Source of the DNA: Gluconobacter cerinus
GTDB taxonomy: Bacteria; Pseudomonadota; Alphaproteobacteria; Acetobacterales; Acetobacteraceae
Direction of reading: 5' to 3'
DNA length: 64,000 nt
Assembly: GCF_002723935.1 (NCBI RefSeq)
Contig: NZ_BEWM01000002.1
Span: 434,001 to 498,000 of the forward strand
In this document: positions 33,768 through 42,492 of the stretch, one piece after another
Position numbering within the stretch: position 1 is the stretch's first letter
How the letters are laid out: each line of letters begins with the position of its first letter
The notes under the pieces: generated by a model
The model's database searches: none
What the model was told of the DNA's origin: nothing
The model's input: the letters and a program-made list of their open reading frames with translations, nothing else
Translations under genes and position numbers: made by a program

Positions 33768-36008
33768 ATGGCATCCAGCAGCCTACCCAAGCCTGACCTC
33801 TGGCGAAAGCCACCCTCCACCGGAACGCGTGTCTCGGTGCTCGTTCCGCTGCCTTTTCCGTGTCCGTTAGACTATCTGGCACCCATGGCGCTTCAGCCGG
33901 GCGATCTGGTATCAATTCCTCTGGGAAAGCGGGAAACGGTCGGATGTGTCTGGGATACGACCAGCACAGTCCCTGCTGACTTCGCGACGGCTCCGGGGCG
34001 GGAGGTTCCGCTGTCCCGTTTGCGTCCTGTTGCTGAAAAGCTGGACGTACGCCCCCTGCCGGGCAGTCTGCGGCGGTTTATTGATTGGGTTGCTGCATAT
34101 ACCCTGACGCCGCCTGGGCTTGTACTGGCGATGGCAACCCGCATTCACCTGAAGGACGCACCAAAACCTGCGTTGGGTTGGGTCAGAACGGAACAACCGG
34201 AAGAAGGCCTGCGCATCACTCCGGCCCGTCGCTCCGTCCTCAATGCGGCTTCCGATGTACCGATGACGACGGCTGATCTTGCGGCGGCCAGCGGCGCTAG
34301 TTCCGCTGTGATCCGAGGGCTCGCGGCTGCAGGGCTCCTTCGGGAAGCCGTCATTTCTGTCGCGGCCCCTTTCGCAACGCCGGACCCAACCCACGGCGCA
34401 CCGCAGCTGTCTGAAGAGCAGGCAGACGTTGCCGAGCAGCTGTGCCGCCCGGTGAAAGAGCAGCGTTTTGACGTCACTCTGCTGGAAGGTGTGACAGGAT
34501 CAGGAAAGACCGAAGTTTATTTCGAGGCTGTCGCGGCCTGTCTGGCGCAAGGGAAACAGGTTCTGGTCCTGTTGCCGGAAATTGCTCTGTCAGCGCAGTG
34601 GACGGATCGGTTCATCCGTCGTTTTGGAGCAGACCCAGCGGTATGGCACTCCGACCTTGGAACCAAGCGCCGACGCGAAACATGGCGCGCTGTGGCGGAC
34701 GGGACGGCGCGTGTCGTTGTGGGCGCACGATCAGCGCTCTTCCTGCCGTTTGAAGATCTTGGACTTGTCGTGGTGGACGAGGAGCATGAGAGCGCCTTCA
34801 AGCAGGAAGAAGGCGTCATGTATCATGGGCGGGATATGGCTGTAGTTCGTGCCCGGCTGGCGAACGCTCCTGCCATTCTCGTGTCTGCGACGCCGTCACT
34901 GGAGACACTGGCGAATGTGGAAAGCGGCCGCTATCACCATGAGCTTCTGACTGCACGGCATGGCGGAGCGACGATGCCGGACGTCTCTCTGGTCGATATG
35001 CGGGCTGATCCGCCAGAGCGTGGGCTCTTTTTATCCCCGGTGCTCTGCAATGCCATTGATGAGACCCTGAAGAACGAGGAGCAGGCGATGCTGTTCCTCA
35101 ACCGTCGTGGTTACGCACCGCTGACACTCTGTCGCGCCTGCGGGCACCGAATGCAGTGCCCCAACTGCTCAACCTGGCTGGTAGAGCACCGCGCGCGTGG
35201 CATCCTGACATGCCATCATTGCGGTCACACCGAGAGTATTCCGTCAGACTGCCCGCAATGCCACGCCGAACACTCGCTCGTACCCATTGGGCCGGGGATT
35301 GAGCGCATTACGGAAGAGGCAAAGCTGCGCTTTCCAGATGCAAAGATCCTGGTCATGTCTTCGGATACACTGGGCTCCCCGGCGGCTACGGCGGAAGCCG
35401 TGCGGAAGATCACGGATGGCGAGATCAATCTCATCATCGGAACACAAATCGTTGCCAAAGGCTGGCATTTCCCGAAGCTGACGCTGGTCGGTGTTGTGGA
35501 TGCGGATCTGGGGTTGGGCGGCGGCGATCTAAGGGCAGCGGAACGCACGGTTCAGCTTTTGCATCAGGTCGCCGGTCGTGCAGGGCGTGCTGAACGTCCT
35601 GGCCGTGTCCTGCTGCAGAGCTATGTGGGTGAGCACCCTGTCATGACGGCGCTTGTCTCCAATGATTTCCAAACCTTTATGGAGCAGGAAGCTGAGCAGA
35701 GACGCCCTTCTTTCTGGCCGCCATACGGCCGTCTGGCGGCGCTGATCATCAGTGCTGCAACGGCAGACGCGGCAGATGCGCTGGCAAGGGAAATTGCGTT
35801 TGCGGCGCCGGAGCGGGAAGGGGTGCAGGTTCTTGGCCCAGCCCCCGCGCCTTTGGCTGTGCTGAGAGGGCGACACCGTCGGCGACTGTTGCTGCGAACA
35901 ATGCGTGGCATCGCCGTGCAGCCGATTTTGCGAGACTGGCTGAAAGATATCAAGCCGACTGGTAGTGCCCGGATCGATATTGATATTGATCCAATTTCGT
36001 TCCTCTAA
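33768..36008 (+). CDS. priA: Primosomal protein N-prime (replication restart helicase PriA)
   Basis: A cytosolic SF2 DNA helicase of 746 residues that reloads the replisome at stalled forks. The DNA-binding N-domain begins VSVLVPLPFPCPLDYLAP. Walker A is TGSGKTEVYFEA near residue 242, and the DEAH-type box is VVDEEHESAFKQEE near 336. The eight zinc-binding cysteines lie between about 454 and 498 (CRACGHRMQCPNCSTW, CHHCGH, CPQC). Helicase motifs VGARSALFLPF and QIVAKGWHFPKLTLVGVVDA follow. I prefer the ATG at 33768; 33723 would overlap divergent xerC. Confidence 0.95.
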   Translation: MASSSLPKPDLWRKPPSTGTRVSVLVPLPFPCPLDYLAPMALQPGDLVSIPLGKRETVGCVWDTTSTVPADFATAPGREVPLSRLRPVAEKLDVRPLPGSLRRFIDWVAAYTLTPPGLVLAMATRIHLKDAPKPALGWVRTEQPEEGLRITPARRSVLNAASDVPMTTADLAAASGASSAVIRGLAAAGLLREAVISVAAPFATPDPTHGAPQLSEEQADVAEQLCRPVKEQRFDVTLLEGVTGSGKTEVYFEAVAACLAQGKQVLVLLPEIALSAQWTDRFIRRFGADPAVWHSDLGTKRRRETWRAVADGTARVVVGARSALFLPFEDLGLVVVDEEHESAFKQEEGVMYHGRDMAVVRARLANAPAILVSATPSLETLANVESGRYHHELLTARHGGATMPDVSLVDMRADPPERGLFLSPVLCNAIDETLKNEEQAMLFLNRRGYAPLTLCRACGHRMQCPNCSTWLVEHRARGILTCHHCGHTESIPSDCPQCHAEHSLVPIGPGIERITEEAKLRFPDAKILVMSSDTLGSPAATAEAVRKITDGEINLIIGTQIVAKGWHFPKLTLVGVVDADLGLGGGDLRAAERTVQLLHQVAGRAGRAERPGRVLLQSYVGEHPVMTALVSNDFQTFMEQEAEQRRPSFWPPYGRLAALIISAATADAADALAREIAFAAPEREGVQVLGPAPAPLAVLRGRHRRRLLLRTMRGIAVQPILRDWLKDIKPTGSARIDIDIDPISFL

Positions 36009-36074
36009 GAGCTGCGAGGAACGGAGAAAGGTGATCTGGCCAGCAACCTGAAAAGGTGTCTGGCCAAACCAAAC

Positions 36075-36305
36075 TCAGGCCTTCCGGTTGCGGAAGAACT
36101 GGATGGTTGCTGCCACGACGGAAATCACGGCGAGTGCCTGCTGGAAATAAGGGCGGAAACGCTTGGGGCCGATCGTGGCCATGCCGGTCATGACTGCCAG
36201 GCTGATTTCGCGGGCGCGACCGGCATGTTTGCAGCAGGCTTTGACTTTGCTGCAGCAACCCTGTTTTGCGGGAGCCTGATCGGCGGGAACTGTTTTGGTT
36301 TTCAT
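36075..36305 (-). CDS. Small cysteine-rich membrane-anchored protein, function unknown
   Basis: A 76-residue protein with a very good ribosome site (AGGAGG six bases before the ATG), so it is surely translated. The N-terminal third has two Cys-Cys pairs, GCCSKVKACCKHAG, in a basic context, a possible metal-binding site. The C-terminal part has a hydrophobic segment, ALAVISVVAATIQFF, that looks membrane-inserted, and ends RNRKA. I do not recognise a family. It lies between priA and the TPR gene. Confidence 0.6.
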   Translation of the reverse strand: MKTKTVPADQAPAKQGCCSKVKACCKHAGRAREISLAVMTGMATIGPKRFRPYFQQALAVISVVAATIQFFRNRKA

Positions 36306-36369
36306 GAAGGTCCTCCTGAATAGAGTGAATCAGGGAATGAACGCTGACGAATACAAGAGGTTGTGTTCG

Positions 36370-37032
36370 TCAGTCTTCCTGTCCGTCTTTCTCTGTCTGA
36401 AGGATTTTGAGTTGCTTGTCTGCATCAGGAGCATGCGGATCAAGCTGCATCATCTGTTTGTAAGCACGAAGGGCAGCGTCTGGCTCGTGCCTTTCCCGCT
36501 CTGCATCCGCCAGCATTCCCCATGCCGTTGCGTCACCGGCGTCTGCCTGAATAACCACCCCGAGATCGGAAATCGCACCATTGTTGTCGCCCGCCGCAAG
36601 GCGCACGGCAGCACGATAACGGCGGAGAATGGATTGGTCAGGCTGGATGGTGATGGCGGAGGTGAGGTCGTCTTCCGCGTTCTGGAAATCGTGTTTGCCC
36701 AGTGCATCCTGCGAATCGGATAGGAGCATCCGTACAGCGCCTGTCAGGCTGCGGCTGCGCAGGCTTTCAGCCTGATCAGCAAGCTGACGCGCATTTTTTT
36801 CATTTCCAGCGAGAGCGAGAGCCTTTTCCGCCTCAACAAGACGTTCCTGAACGGTCTTGTGGTGCGGATGTGTCTTGCTGGAATCGTTTTTTGCAGGGGA
36901 AGGAGCGCTGGCCGGTCCGGACGTTTGGGACGGGGCAGGGGTCGGCGGTATGGCAGAGGAAATGGCCGGTGCACAAAGCAGAACGGCGCCAGCCATCAGC
37001 CAGCGCCGTCTGTTTGATATCCGGCGGATCAA
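36370..37032 (-). CDS. Secreted tetratricopeptide-repeat protein
   Basis: A 220-residue exported TPR protein from the chosen TTG. The leader is RRISNRRRWLMAGAVLLCAP, ending near SSA: a basic start with a hydrophobic core. The next ATG (36996) would lack the basic part, and any longer frame runs through rpmJ. After a Pro/Ser-rich linker come helices with the TPR pattern: LGKHDFQNAEDDLTSAITIQ, AVRLAAGDNNGAISDLGVVI and AWGMLADAERERHEPDAALR. Such proteins act as scaffolds in the periplasm. The TTG lies six bases after the rpmJ stop, so the two may be coupled. Confidence 0.65.
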   Translation of the reverse strand: MIRRISNRRRWLMAGAVLLCAPAISSAIPPTPAPSQTSGPASAPSPAKNDSSKTHPHHKTVQERLVEAEKALALAGNEKNARQLADQAESLRSRSLTGAVRMLLSDSQDALGKHDFQNAEDDLTSAITIQPDQSILRRYRAAVRLAAGDNNGAISDLGVVIQADAGDATAWGMLADAERERHEPDAALRAYKQMMQLDPHAPDADKQLKILQTEKDGQED

Positions 37033-37037
37033 AGCTA

Positions 37038-37163
37038 TTAGCCCTGACGTGCCTTCATGCGCGGGTTCTTCTTGTTGATGATGTAAACGCGTCCACGACG
37101 GCGGACAACGCGGCAGTCCTTGTCGCGGACCTTTGCGGACTTCAGGCTGTTGCGGATCTTCAT
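37038..37163 (-). CDS. rpmJ: 50S ribosomal protein L36
   Basis: A 41-residue ribosomal protein, found by hand on the minus strand; it starts [20 protein letters not shown] and ends [13 protein letters not shown] single Cys and basic tail indicate the zinc-free (C-minus) alphaproteobacterial form. It is a small subunit of the 50S ribosome that helps final assembly. The stop is six bases before the presumed TTG of the TPR gene, so they may form an operon. Confidence 0.97.
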   Translation of the reverse strand: MKIRNSLKSAKVRDKDCRVVRRRGRVYIINKKNPRMKARQG

Positions 37164-37380
37164 GATGTTTCCAGGCTCTCGACTGTATGGCCCACAATGG
37201 ACCGGATAGCGGGCCGAAACGCCCGCAAAAGGATGGCCTCGCTTAACGACCGTCCCTTAAGGAGTCAAGGTCAACAGCGTCCCGCAGCGCGGAAAAGCTG
37301 CCAGAATGCGTTCTGCAACGGTGTGTGACTATCATGCCATGAGGCTTGTCCGGAGATTATTTTCCCCTAATCATGCCGTC

Positions 37381-37794
37381 ATGATCAAGCGTCGCTTTGT
37401 GGCCTCCCTCCTTTTGGCCGTCCCGCTCGCCTTTCCAGTCCTGGCTCATGCCGAGGATGGAGGGGCCAAAACCAATGATGACGACCCATCGATCAATGCT
37501 TTGGGCATCGGGGTCAATCAGGTCCTCAAGGTTCTGCAGACTCACCCCGATTCTGCCACGGATGCCTGCATCAACGCCCTCAAGGAAATGCATGCTGCGC
37601 AGGACCAGCTGAGCAAGGAAGAGGGCCATGAAAACAATCAGGACGTTGAGGTGGCGCGGGACGTGACATCGTCCACCATGGAAGACGTGACAACGATCTG
37701 TGGTGCGGATGCACGGACGCTGTGCAGGGAGTCAGCGGAAAGTAATCCGAAGCTCGACGCAGCGTGTCATGCTTTGCCCCATGAAGACGACTGA
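37381..37794 (+). CDS. Secreted protein of unknown function with conserved cysteines
   Basis: A 137-residue exported protein. The signal peptide MIKRRFVASLLLAVPLAFPV ends near AHA. The mature part is acidic, with three cysteines (DACINAL, TTICGADARTLCRE) plus a fourth near the end (LDAACHAL). This suggests disulphide bonds in the periplasm. I do not recognise a family. The ATG at 37381 starts the signal peptide; a longer frame begins at 37306 with no support. It stands alone between rpmJ and the efflux operon. Confidence 0.6.
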   Translation: MIKRRFVASLLLAVPLAFPVLAHAEDGGAKTNDDDPSINALGIGVNQVLKVLQTHPDSATDACINALKEMHAAQDQLSKEEGHENNQDVEVARDVTSSTMEDVTTICGADARTLCRESAESNPKLDAACHALPHEDD

Positions 37795-37960
37795 GGATTC
37801 GGTACATCACGTTCAGGCGATAAAATCCGTCAAATCATGTCAGGGGCAATACAGGGCTAACCTTCTTCTAAAGTGAGGAGTAGGGTTTTCAGTCTGAGTT
37901 GATGACTGGAACTGTAAGCTGCGCCGGAATGACCCGTTTGCCTGGCAGGGATAATCTGTC

Positions 37961-39970
37961 TTGACCGCCACATTACAGTCGGTCTTTCGCCCGGGATGGA
38001 TCCAGTTCAGCCTCCGAACCTGGATTGCGCTCGTTCTGGCTTTGGCCACGGCGTTCTGGGCGCAGGTCGATACACCGGCCGGTGCTGGTGTGACTGTCAT
38101 GATCCTGGCCCAGCCCCTGAGAGGGCAGGCCCTTTCCAAGGCATTTTATCGCTTTCTCGGGACCCTGCTGGGTGTCGGCGTTTCTATCCTTCTGATTTCC
38201 ATGTTCAGCCAGGATCGTGGCCTCTTTCTGGGAGGCGTCGCGCTCTGGATGGCTGGTTGTGCCTTCGTGGGGACGCTGGAGCGCGACTTCCGGGCGTATG
38301 GTGCCCTTTTGGCTGGCTACATGGTGGCACTTGTTGCTGTTGCCAGTATCGATGCGCCCCAGAACATCTATCATGTCAGTGTAGCGCGTGCCTCAACGGT
38401 CGCTATCGGCGTTGCATCCATTGCGGTTGTCAATCTGCTGTCTGGCTCACCGCAGGCCTGGCGCAATCTCGCCAAGGGGCTCCAGAATCTGGGGCAGAGA
38501 ATCCGTGGCCTGAGCCACTCCGCCATCATGGGAGAGCCGTCCCCCTCCGCGCAGGGGACAACGGCTCTGGCCTCCGAAATCCTGTCTCTGATGACGCAGA
38601 TTTCTTACGCTCGGACGGAGCTGGATCGTAGCCGCCTGCGGATGGCAGGAGCCAAACTCAGCATCATCGGTATGTTGACGGTTCTCACCTGTAGCCGTGC
38701 GATTTCTACGTTGCTGAGTGAAGGTGGGGTAACGGATATTCTGGTCCGCTACGTGCGTCAGTGGCACGAGCGTGTTGAGGACGGCACGAACCGTCAGGAA
38801 ACGATGGGCACCATCCTGTCTAACATCCGACGGGAAGATCCGGAGTATTTCCCGACACCTCGGGATGCCTGGTTTCTGGAGCGTGCTGCGACGCTTCTGA
38901 GTAACCGGCTGCATATCCGCACGGGTATCAGTACACTCATGAAAGCAACCCCGGCAGGGGAGGCGCTGAAACTGGCGACGCTTTCAAACAATCCAGACTA
39001 CATTACAGCGTTCATCAACAGCATGCGTGTGCTGCTTGGTTTCAGTTTTATAGCAGCATTCTGTGTGGGAACGGGCCAGCCAGCTTCTGCCACCGCCCTT
39101 TCCCAGAGCGCACTCGTTCTTGTCCTTGCATCTTCGTCACTGGACACAGCCGTGTTCGGTAAAGGCGCGATGATCGGGACGCCTTTGGGAATTCTTGCGG
39201 CCGGGTTTCTGTCTTTCTGGGTCTTACCCCACGTCTATACGCTTCAGGGGCTGGCTTTTGTTCTGCTTCCCCAGACCGTTATTGCCTGCCTGCTTCTGAT
39301 GAATCCGAAAACAACCGCTGTGGGCTTTCACTATGGTGCGTTCTTTCTCGTCTTCGTAGGCTTGGGGAACCACCACAGTTACGACCCGGGCGCGTTCCTC
39401 GAACGCAACACATTCTATTTCCTGTCAGCGGTTCTTTCATTCATCCTTCTGGTTCTGCTGTGGCCCCCAACCGCGCGCCGCCATCGGTTCCGCATTGCCG
39501 TGACCATTTCTTCGGATCTGGAATCACAGCTGAGCGGTCATGGTGAGGCTATGGGCCCCGCGTTGCTCAGCCGGAAATATGATCGTCTGAGCCAGCTTCT
39601 GTTATGGACAAAGCGTCTCCCGAAACGCGGTACGGCCTCAGAGCATGTCTTTGAGCGCCTTGTCGCGCTGGAGGATCTGTCCAGCACGATTGCCCGTGTG
39701 CGTCTGTACCTCGATCAGGCGGCACGGATGCCGTCTCTCAGGCACCTTGTGAGGCCTGCGCGTAAAGCGCTCGCACAGGATAGTCTGGCGCTGCTGGAGA
39801 GTGAACTGGCAGATATGACGCAGGCCTTCCTTGACCGACTGCGTCTGGGCGCCCCCAGTGAGGAAATTCTGATCCTCAACTGTGTTGGTGGGCTGGAGTC
39901 CGTGCGCGTCATGCTTCTGCGAAATCGGACAGCCGTTCATCATTATGGAATAGGACGCAAACGATGGTGA
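37961..39970 (+). CDS. FUSC-family efflux membrane protein (AaeB-like), copy 2
   Basis: An inner-membrane protein of 669 residues. The start is TTG with AGGGA ten bases upstream. Six N-terminal helices (FSLRTWIALVLALATAFWAQ, TVMILAQPLRGQALSKAFYR) are followed by a cytoplasmic helical domain, then a second block (LGFSFIAAFCVGTGQPASAT and further helices to about 500) and a final soluble region. FRPGWIQFSLRTW opens the domain as in AaeB. With the DUF1656 and HlyD-like genes directly behind it, this is an AaeB-type pump for aromatic acids or similar hydrophobic weak acids. The DUF1656 gene starts seven bases before its stop. Confidence 0.88.
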   Translation: MTATLQSVFRPGWIQFSLRTWIALVLALATAFWAQVDTPAGAGVTVMILAQPLRGQALSKAFYRFLGTLLGVGVSILLISMFSQDRGLFLGGVALWMAGCAFVGTLERDFRAYGALLAGYMVALVAVASIDAPQNIYHVSVARASTVAIGVASIAVVNLLSGSPQAWRNLAKGLQNLGQRIRGLSHSAIMGEPSPSAQGTTALASEILSLMTQISYARTELDRSRLRMAGAKLSIIGMLTVLTCSRAISTLLSEGGVTDILVRYVRQWHERVEDGTNRQETMGTILSNIRREDPEYFPTPRDAWFLERAATLLSNRLHIRTGISTLMKATPAGEALKLATLSNNPDYITAFINSMRVLLGFSFIAAFCVGTGQPASATALSQSALVLVLASSSLDTAVFGKGAMIGTPLGILAAGFLSFWVLPHVYTLQGLAFVLLPQTVIACLLLMNPKTTAVGFHYGAFFLVFVGLGNHHSYDPGAFLERNTFYFLSAVLSFILLVLLWPPTARRHRFRIAVTISSDLESQLSGHGEAMGPALLSRKYDRLSQLLLWTKRLPKRGTASEHVFERLVALEDLSSTIARVRLYLDQAARMPSLRHLVRPARKALAQDSLALLESELADMTQAFLDRLRLGAPSEEILILNCVGGLESVRVMLLRNRTAVHHYGIGRKRW

Positions 39971-40164
39971 TGAGACAGGTCGTAGACCTTGGCGGTTTGC
40001 TTGTGTCCGCGTTCGTCGTCAATCTGGCGTTGTCACTTCTGACGCTGGCCATTCTCCGCTGGCTCATGGGCTGGCTTGATCTGTGGCGTTTCGTCTGGGA
40101 TCCGCCGCTTGCCCAGTTCGGCATCCTTATCTGCCTGCTCGGGCTCTATACCCTGATCCTCTGA
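39964..40164 (+). CDS. DUF1656 small membrane protein (AaeX-like)
   Basis: A 66-residue inner-membrane peptide with two hydrophobic segments (VDLGGLLVSAFVVNLALSLL and PPLAQFGILICLLGLYTLIL). This is the DUF1656/AaeX layout, always encoded with FUSC pumps and their adaptors. Its role in the pump is not known. It overlaps the FUSC gene by seven bases and precedes the adaptor by 16 bases. Confidence 0.85.
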   Translation: MVMRQVVDLGGLLVSAFVVNLALSLLTLAILRWLMGWLDLWRFVWDPPLAQFGILICLLGLYTLIL

Positions 40165-40180
40165 TACAAGGCCGTTTCAA

Positions 40181-41131
40181 GTGCTATCCAGTGCCCATCG
40201 TCTGATCCGCCTGACCATTACGATCTCCATTCTTGTGGTGGCTGCCGTCGTGGTGGTTATCCTTTGGGATTACTACACGGCCTCTCCCTGGACCCGAAAT
40301 GGCCAGGTACGTGTTCAGGTCGCCAATATCGCGCCACGTGTTTCAGGGCAGATCCTGCATGTGAATGTGCTGGACAATCAGCCTGTTCACCATGGAGACG
40401 TCCTGTACGAAATTGATCCGTTCGATTTTCAGGTTGCGGTGGATGCGGCCAAAGCCAAGGTGGCCGAACGCAAGGCAGACATGGAGTTCAAGGAAGTTCA
40501 GGCCCAGTGGCGTAAGGCCATTCCCGGTGTGGCGGTCTCACAGGAAGAAAAGAAGCAGTACGTTGCACTGTCCCAGCAGGCAGCAGCGCAATACGCTTCT
40601 GCTCAGGCGGACCTGCGTCAGGCAGAGATTAATCTGGACCGTACAAAAGTCCGCAGTTCCATCGACGGTATTGTCACAAACCTGATCATGCGACCGGGTG
40701 ACTTTGCAACGGCTGGTGTTGTGAACATGCACGTCATTGATACCAACTCATACTGGATCGACGGCTATTTCGAAGAGACCAAGGTCCATGATCTGGACGA
40801 GGGCGATCTCGTTCGTATGGATCTGATGGGCTACCACGACCCGCTTTTCGGACATATCGAGAGTATTACGCGCGGTATTGCCAGTAACAATGCACTGGTG
40901 AATGAGCAGGGTCTGCCGACAGTTGATCCGGTTTATACATGGGTGCGTCTGGCACAGCGTATTCCTGTGCGCGTGAAAATCGACAAGGTCCCGTCCGATC
41001 TCACATTGGCCGCTGGCATGACCGCAACCGTGACGGTCGTTTCAGAGACGGGAAATCGTCGTCATCGCTCAACGCAGGATGCATTTCAGCATTTCGGTGA
41101 TGATGTTCGTCATCTCTTTGGTCACAAATAA
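40181..41131 (+). CDS. HlyD/AaeA-like periplasmic efflux adaptor
   Basis: A membrane-fusion protein of 316 residues. The N-terminal anchor (LTITISILVVAAVVVVILWD) is followed by the biotinyl-lipoyl part (GQVRVQVANIAPRVSGQILH), a coiled-coil hairpin (AKVAERKADMEFKEVQAQWR ... AQYASAQADLRQAEINLDRT), a second lipoyl half (VRSSIDGIVTNLIMRPGDFA) and a beta-barrel domain. It links the FUSC pump to an outer-membrane channel. The start is a GTG. The gene order FUSC-DUF1656-adaptor differs from E. coli aaeXAB only in permutation. Confidence 0.9.
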   Translation: MLSSAHRLIRLTITISILVVAAVVVVILWDYYTASPWTRNGQVRVQVANIAPRVSGQILHVNVLDNQPVHHGDVLYEIDPFDFQVAVDAAKAKVAERKADMEFKEVQAQWRKAIPGVAVSQEEKKQYVALSQQAAAQYASAQADLRQAEINLDRTKVRSSIDGIVTNLIMRPGDFATAGVVNMHVIDTNSYWIDGYFEETKVHDLDEGDLVRMDLMGYHDPLFGHIESITRGIASNNALVNEQGLPTVDPVYTWVRLAQRIPVRVKIDKVPSDLTLAAGMTATVTVVSETGNRRHRSTQDAFQHFGDDVRHLFGHK

Positions 41132-41260
41132 CCGAAATTCCAGTATCCGGGGCGAAAAGGCCCCGATTTTGGTTGGCACGAGATTTTCACACAACTTTTT
41201 CTGTCAGAACCCGTACCTTACTTTGTCAGGCCCACAGAGCATTTCAGGTAAGGAAGAATT

Positions 41261-42448
41261 GTGCGCGTATCTTTTTCCCGTAAGACGATCAGTCTGGTTA
41301 TGGGTGGCGTTTGTATTGCTGCCATCTCAGCGCAGGCGAATGCCGCACCTCAGAACAGCGCACAGAAGCCGGGTGTTCTGCTGAACTCTGCTCCGTTGGC
41401 GGATACCCTGAGCCTTCCGAATGCTGCTCGTTCCCTGCGCATCACCTATCTTTCCACAGATGGTGTTACGGGGAAGGGGCTTGTCCCCGTGACTGCCGAA
41501 GTCATTGTTCCTGCTGGCGAAGCCCCTGCAGGCGGGTGGCCGATTGTCGCCTGGGCGCATGGTACGGTTGGAAATGATGACAGCTGCGCACCGTCTCTGA
41601 ACCCCTACAGCGAGCGCAATACTCATTACCTGTCCGAATGGATGAAGCGCGGTTTTGCGATTGTCGCAACGGATTATCAGGGGCTGGGAACACCGGGCGT
41701 GCACCCATATCTGAATACACGCGCTGAAGCTTATAGCGTGCTGGACTCTGTACGGGCTGCGCTGAAGTCTGTGCCGGGCTTACAGAACAAGGTGATGATC
41801 GTTGGGCAGTCCCAGGGCGGTGGTGCAGCCTTTGCCTCTGCGGCGTTTGCACCGACTTACGCTCCGGATATCAATGTGCGCGGGACTGTGGCGACAGGCA
41901 TCCCGTACATGACGCCGGAAATACTGTCTGGCCTGTTGCAGGAAGCTGGCAAGTCATCGGGATATAGCCCGTTGGTGGCTTACACGCTGCTGATTGGTTC
42001 GTCCTACGCCGGTCTGCATCCGACCTTCCGTCCCGAAGACGCCTTTACGTCCAAGGCTATGCCGGCGTTCAAGGCAGCGGCTGACTCCTGCCTGACAGGC
42101 CTCTCAGACATGGCGGAGAAAGACGGTCTGACGCTTGCGAATGCGCTTCAGCCTACGTTTGTGAAGGCCATGACGCCCGCATTCAAAACAATGACGTACC
42201 CGACCCTGAAACTGGCCCAGCCACTTTTTGTTGGAACGGGCACCGCGGATCAGGACGTTCCGCCACAGCTGCAGGAAGGCCTGGTCAAGGCAGCCTGTGC
42301 CGCTGGATCAACAGTACAGGCGCATTTGTATAAAGGGCTGGACCACTCCCAGACAGTCAATGCATCCCTGCCGGACTCTGCGGCTTTCACAAAGGCTGTG
42401 ATGGCGGGTGAGCCTGTCACACCGCAGTGCACACCGATTCCTCAATAA
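41261..42448 (+). CDS. Secreted alpha/beta hydrolase, secretory-lipase-like
   Basis: An exported esterase/lipase of 395 residues. The signal peptide MRVSFSRKTISLVMGGVCIA ends near ANA. The alpha/beta fold shows VIVPAGEAPAGGWPIVAWAH, then the nucleophile elbow IVGQSQGGGAA (Ser about 184). An Asp lies in VGTGTADQDVPP and a His in KGLDHSQTV near the end, completing the triad. The spacing and the AWAHGTVG oxyanion segment recall the LIP secretory lipase family. The start is a GTG with AAGGA upstream. The substrate (ester, feruloyl or lipid) is open. Confidence 0.82.
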   Translation: MRVSFSRKTISLVMGGVCIAAISAQANAAPQNSAQKPGVLLNSAPLADTLSLPNAARSLRITYLSTDGVTGKGLVPVTAEVIVPAGEAPAGGWPIVAWAHGTVGNDDSCAPSLNPYSERNTHYLSEWMKRGFAIVATDYQGLGTPGVHPYLNTRAEAYSVLDSVRAALKSVPGLQNKVMIVGQSQGGGAAFASAAFAPTYAPDINVRGTVATGIPYMTPEILSGLLQEAGKSSGYSPLVAYTLLIGSSYAGLHPTFRPEDAFTSKAMPAFKAAADSCLTGLSDMAEKDGLTLANALQPTFVKAMTPAFKTMTYPTLKLAQPLFVGTGTADQDVPPQLQEGLVKAACAAGSTVQAHLYKGLDHSQTVNASLPDSAAFTKAVMAGEPVTPQCTPIPQ

Positions 42449-42460
42449 TCAATTAGATCA

Positions 42461-42488
42461 CCCTGAGGGAGAGCACTCTTCCTCAGGG
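42461..42488. terminator. Hairpin between convergent genes
   Basis: CCCTGAGGGAGAG and CTCTTCCTCAGGG around a CA loop, followed by ATTTTC on the plus strand. It separates the lipase and glycan-enzyme genes. Confidence 0.7.
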
Positions 42489-42492
42489 ATTT

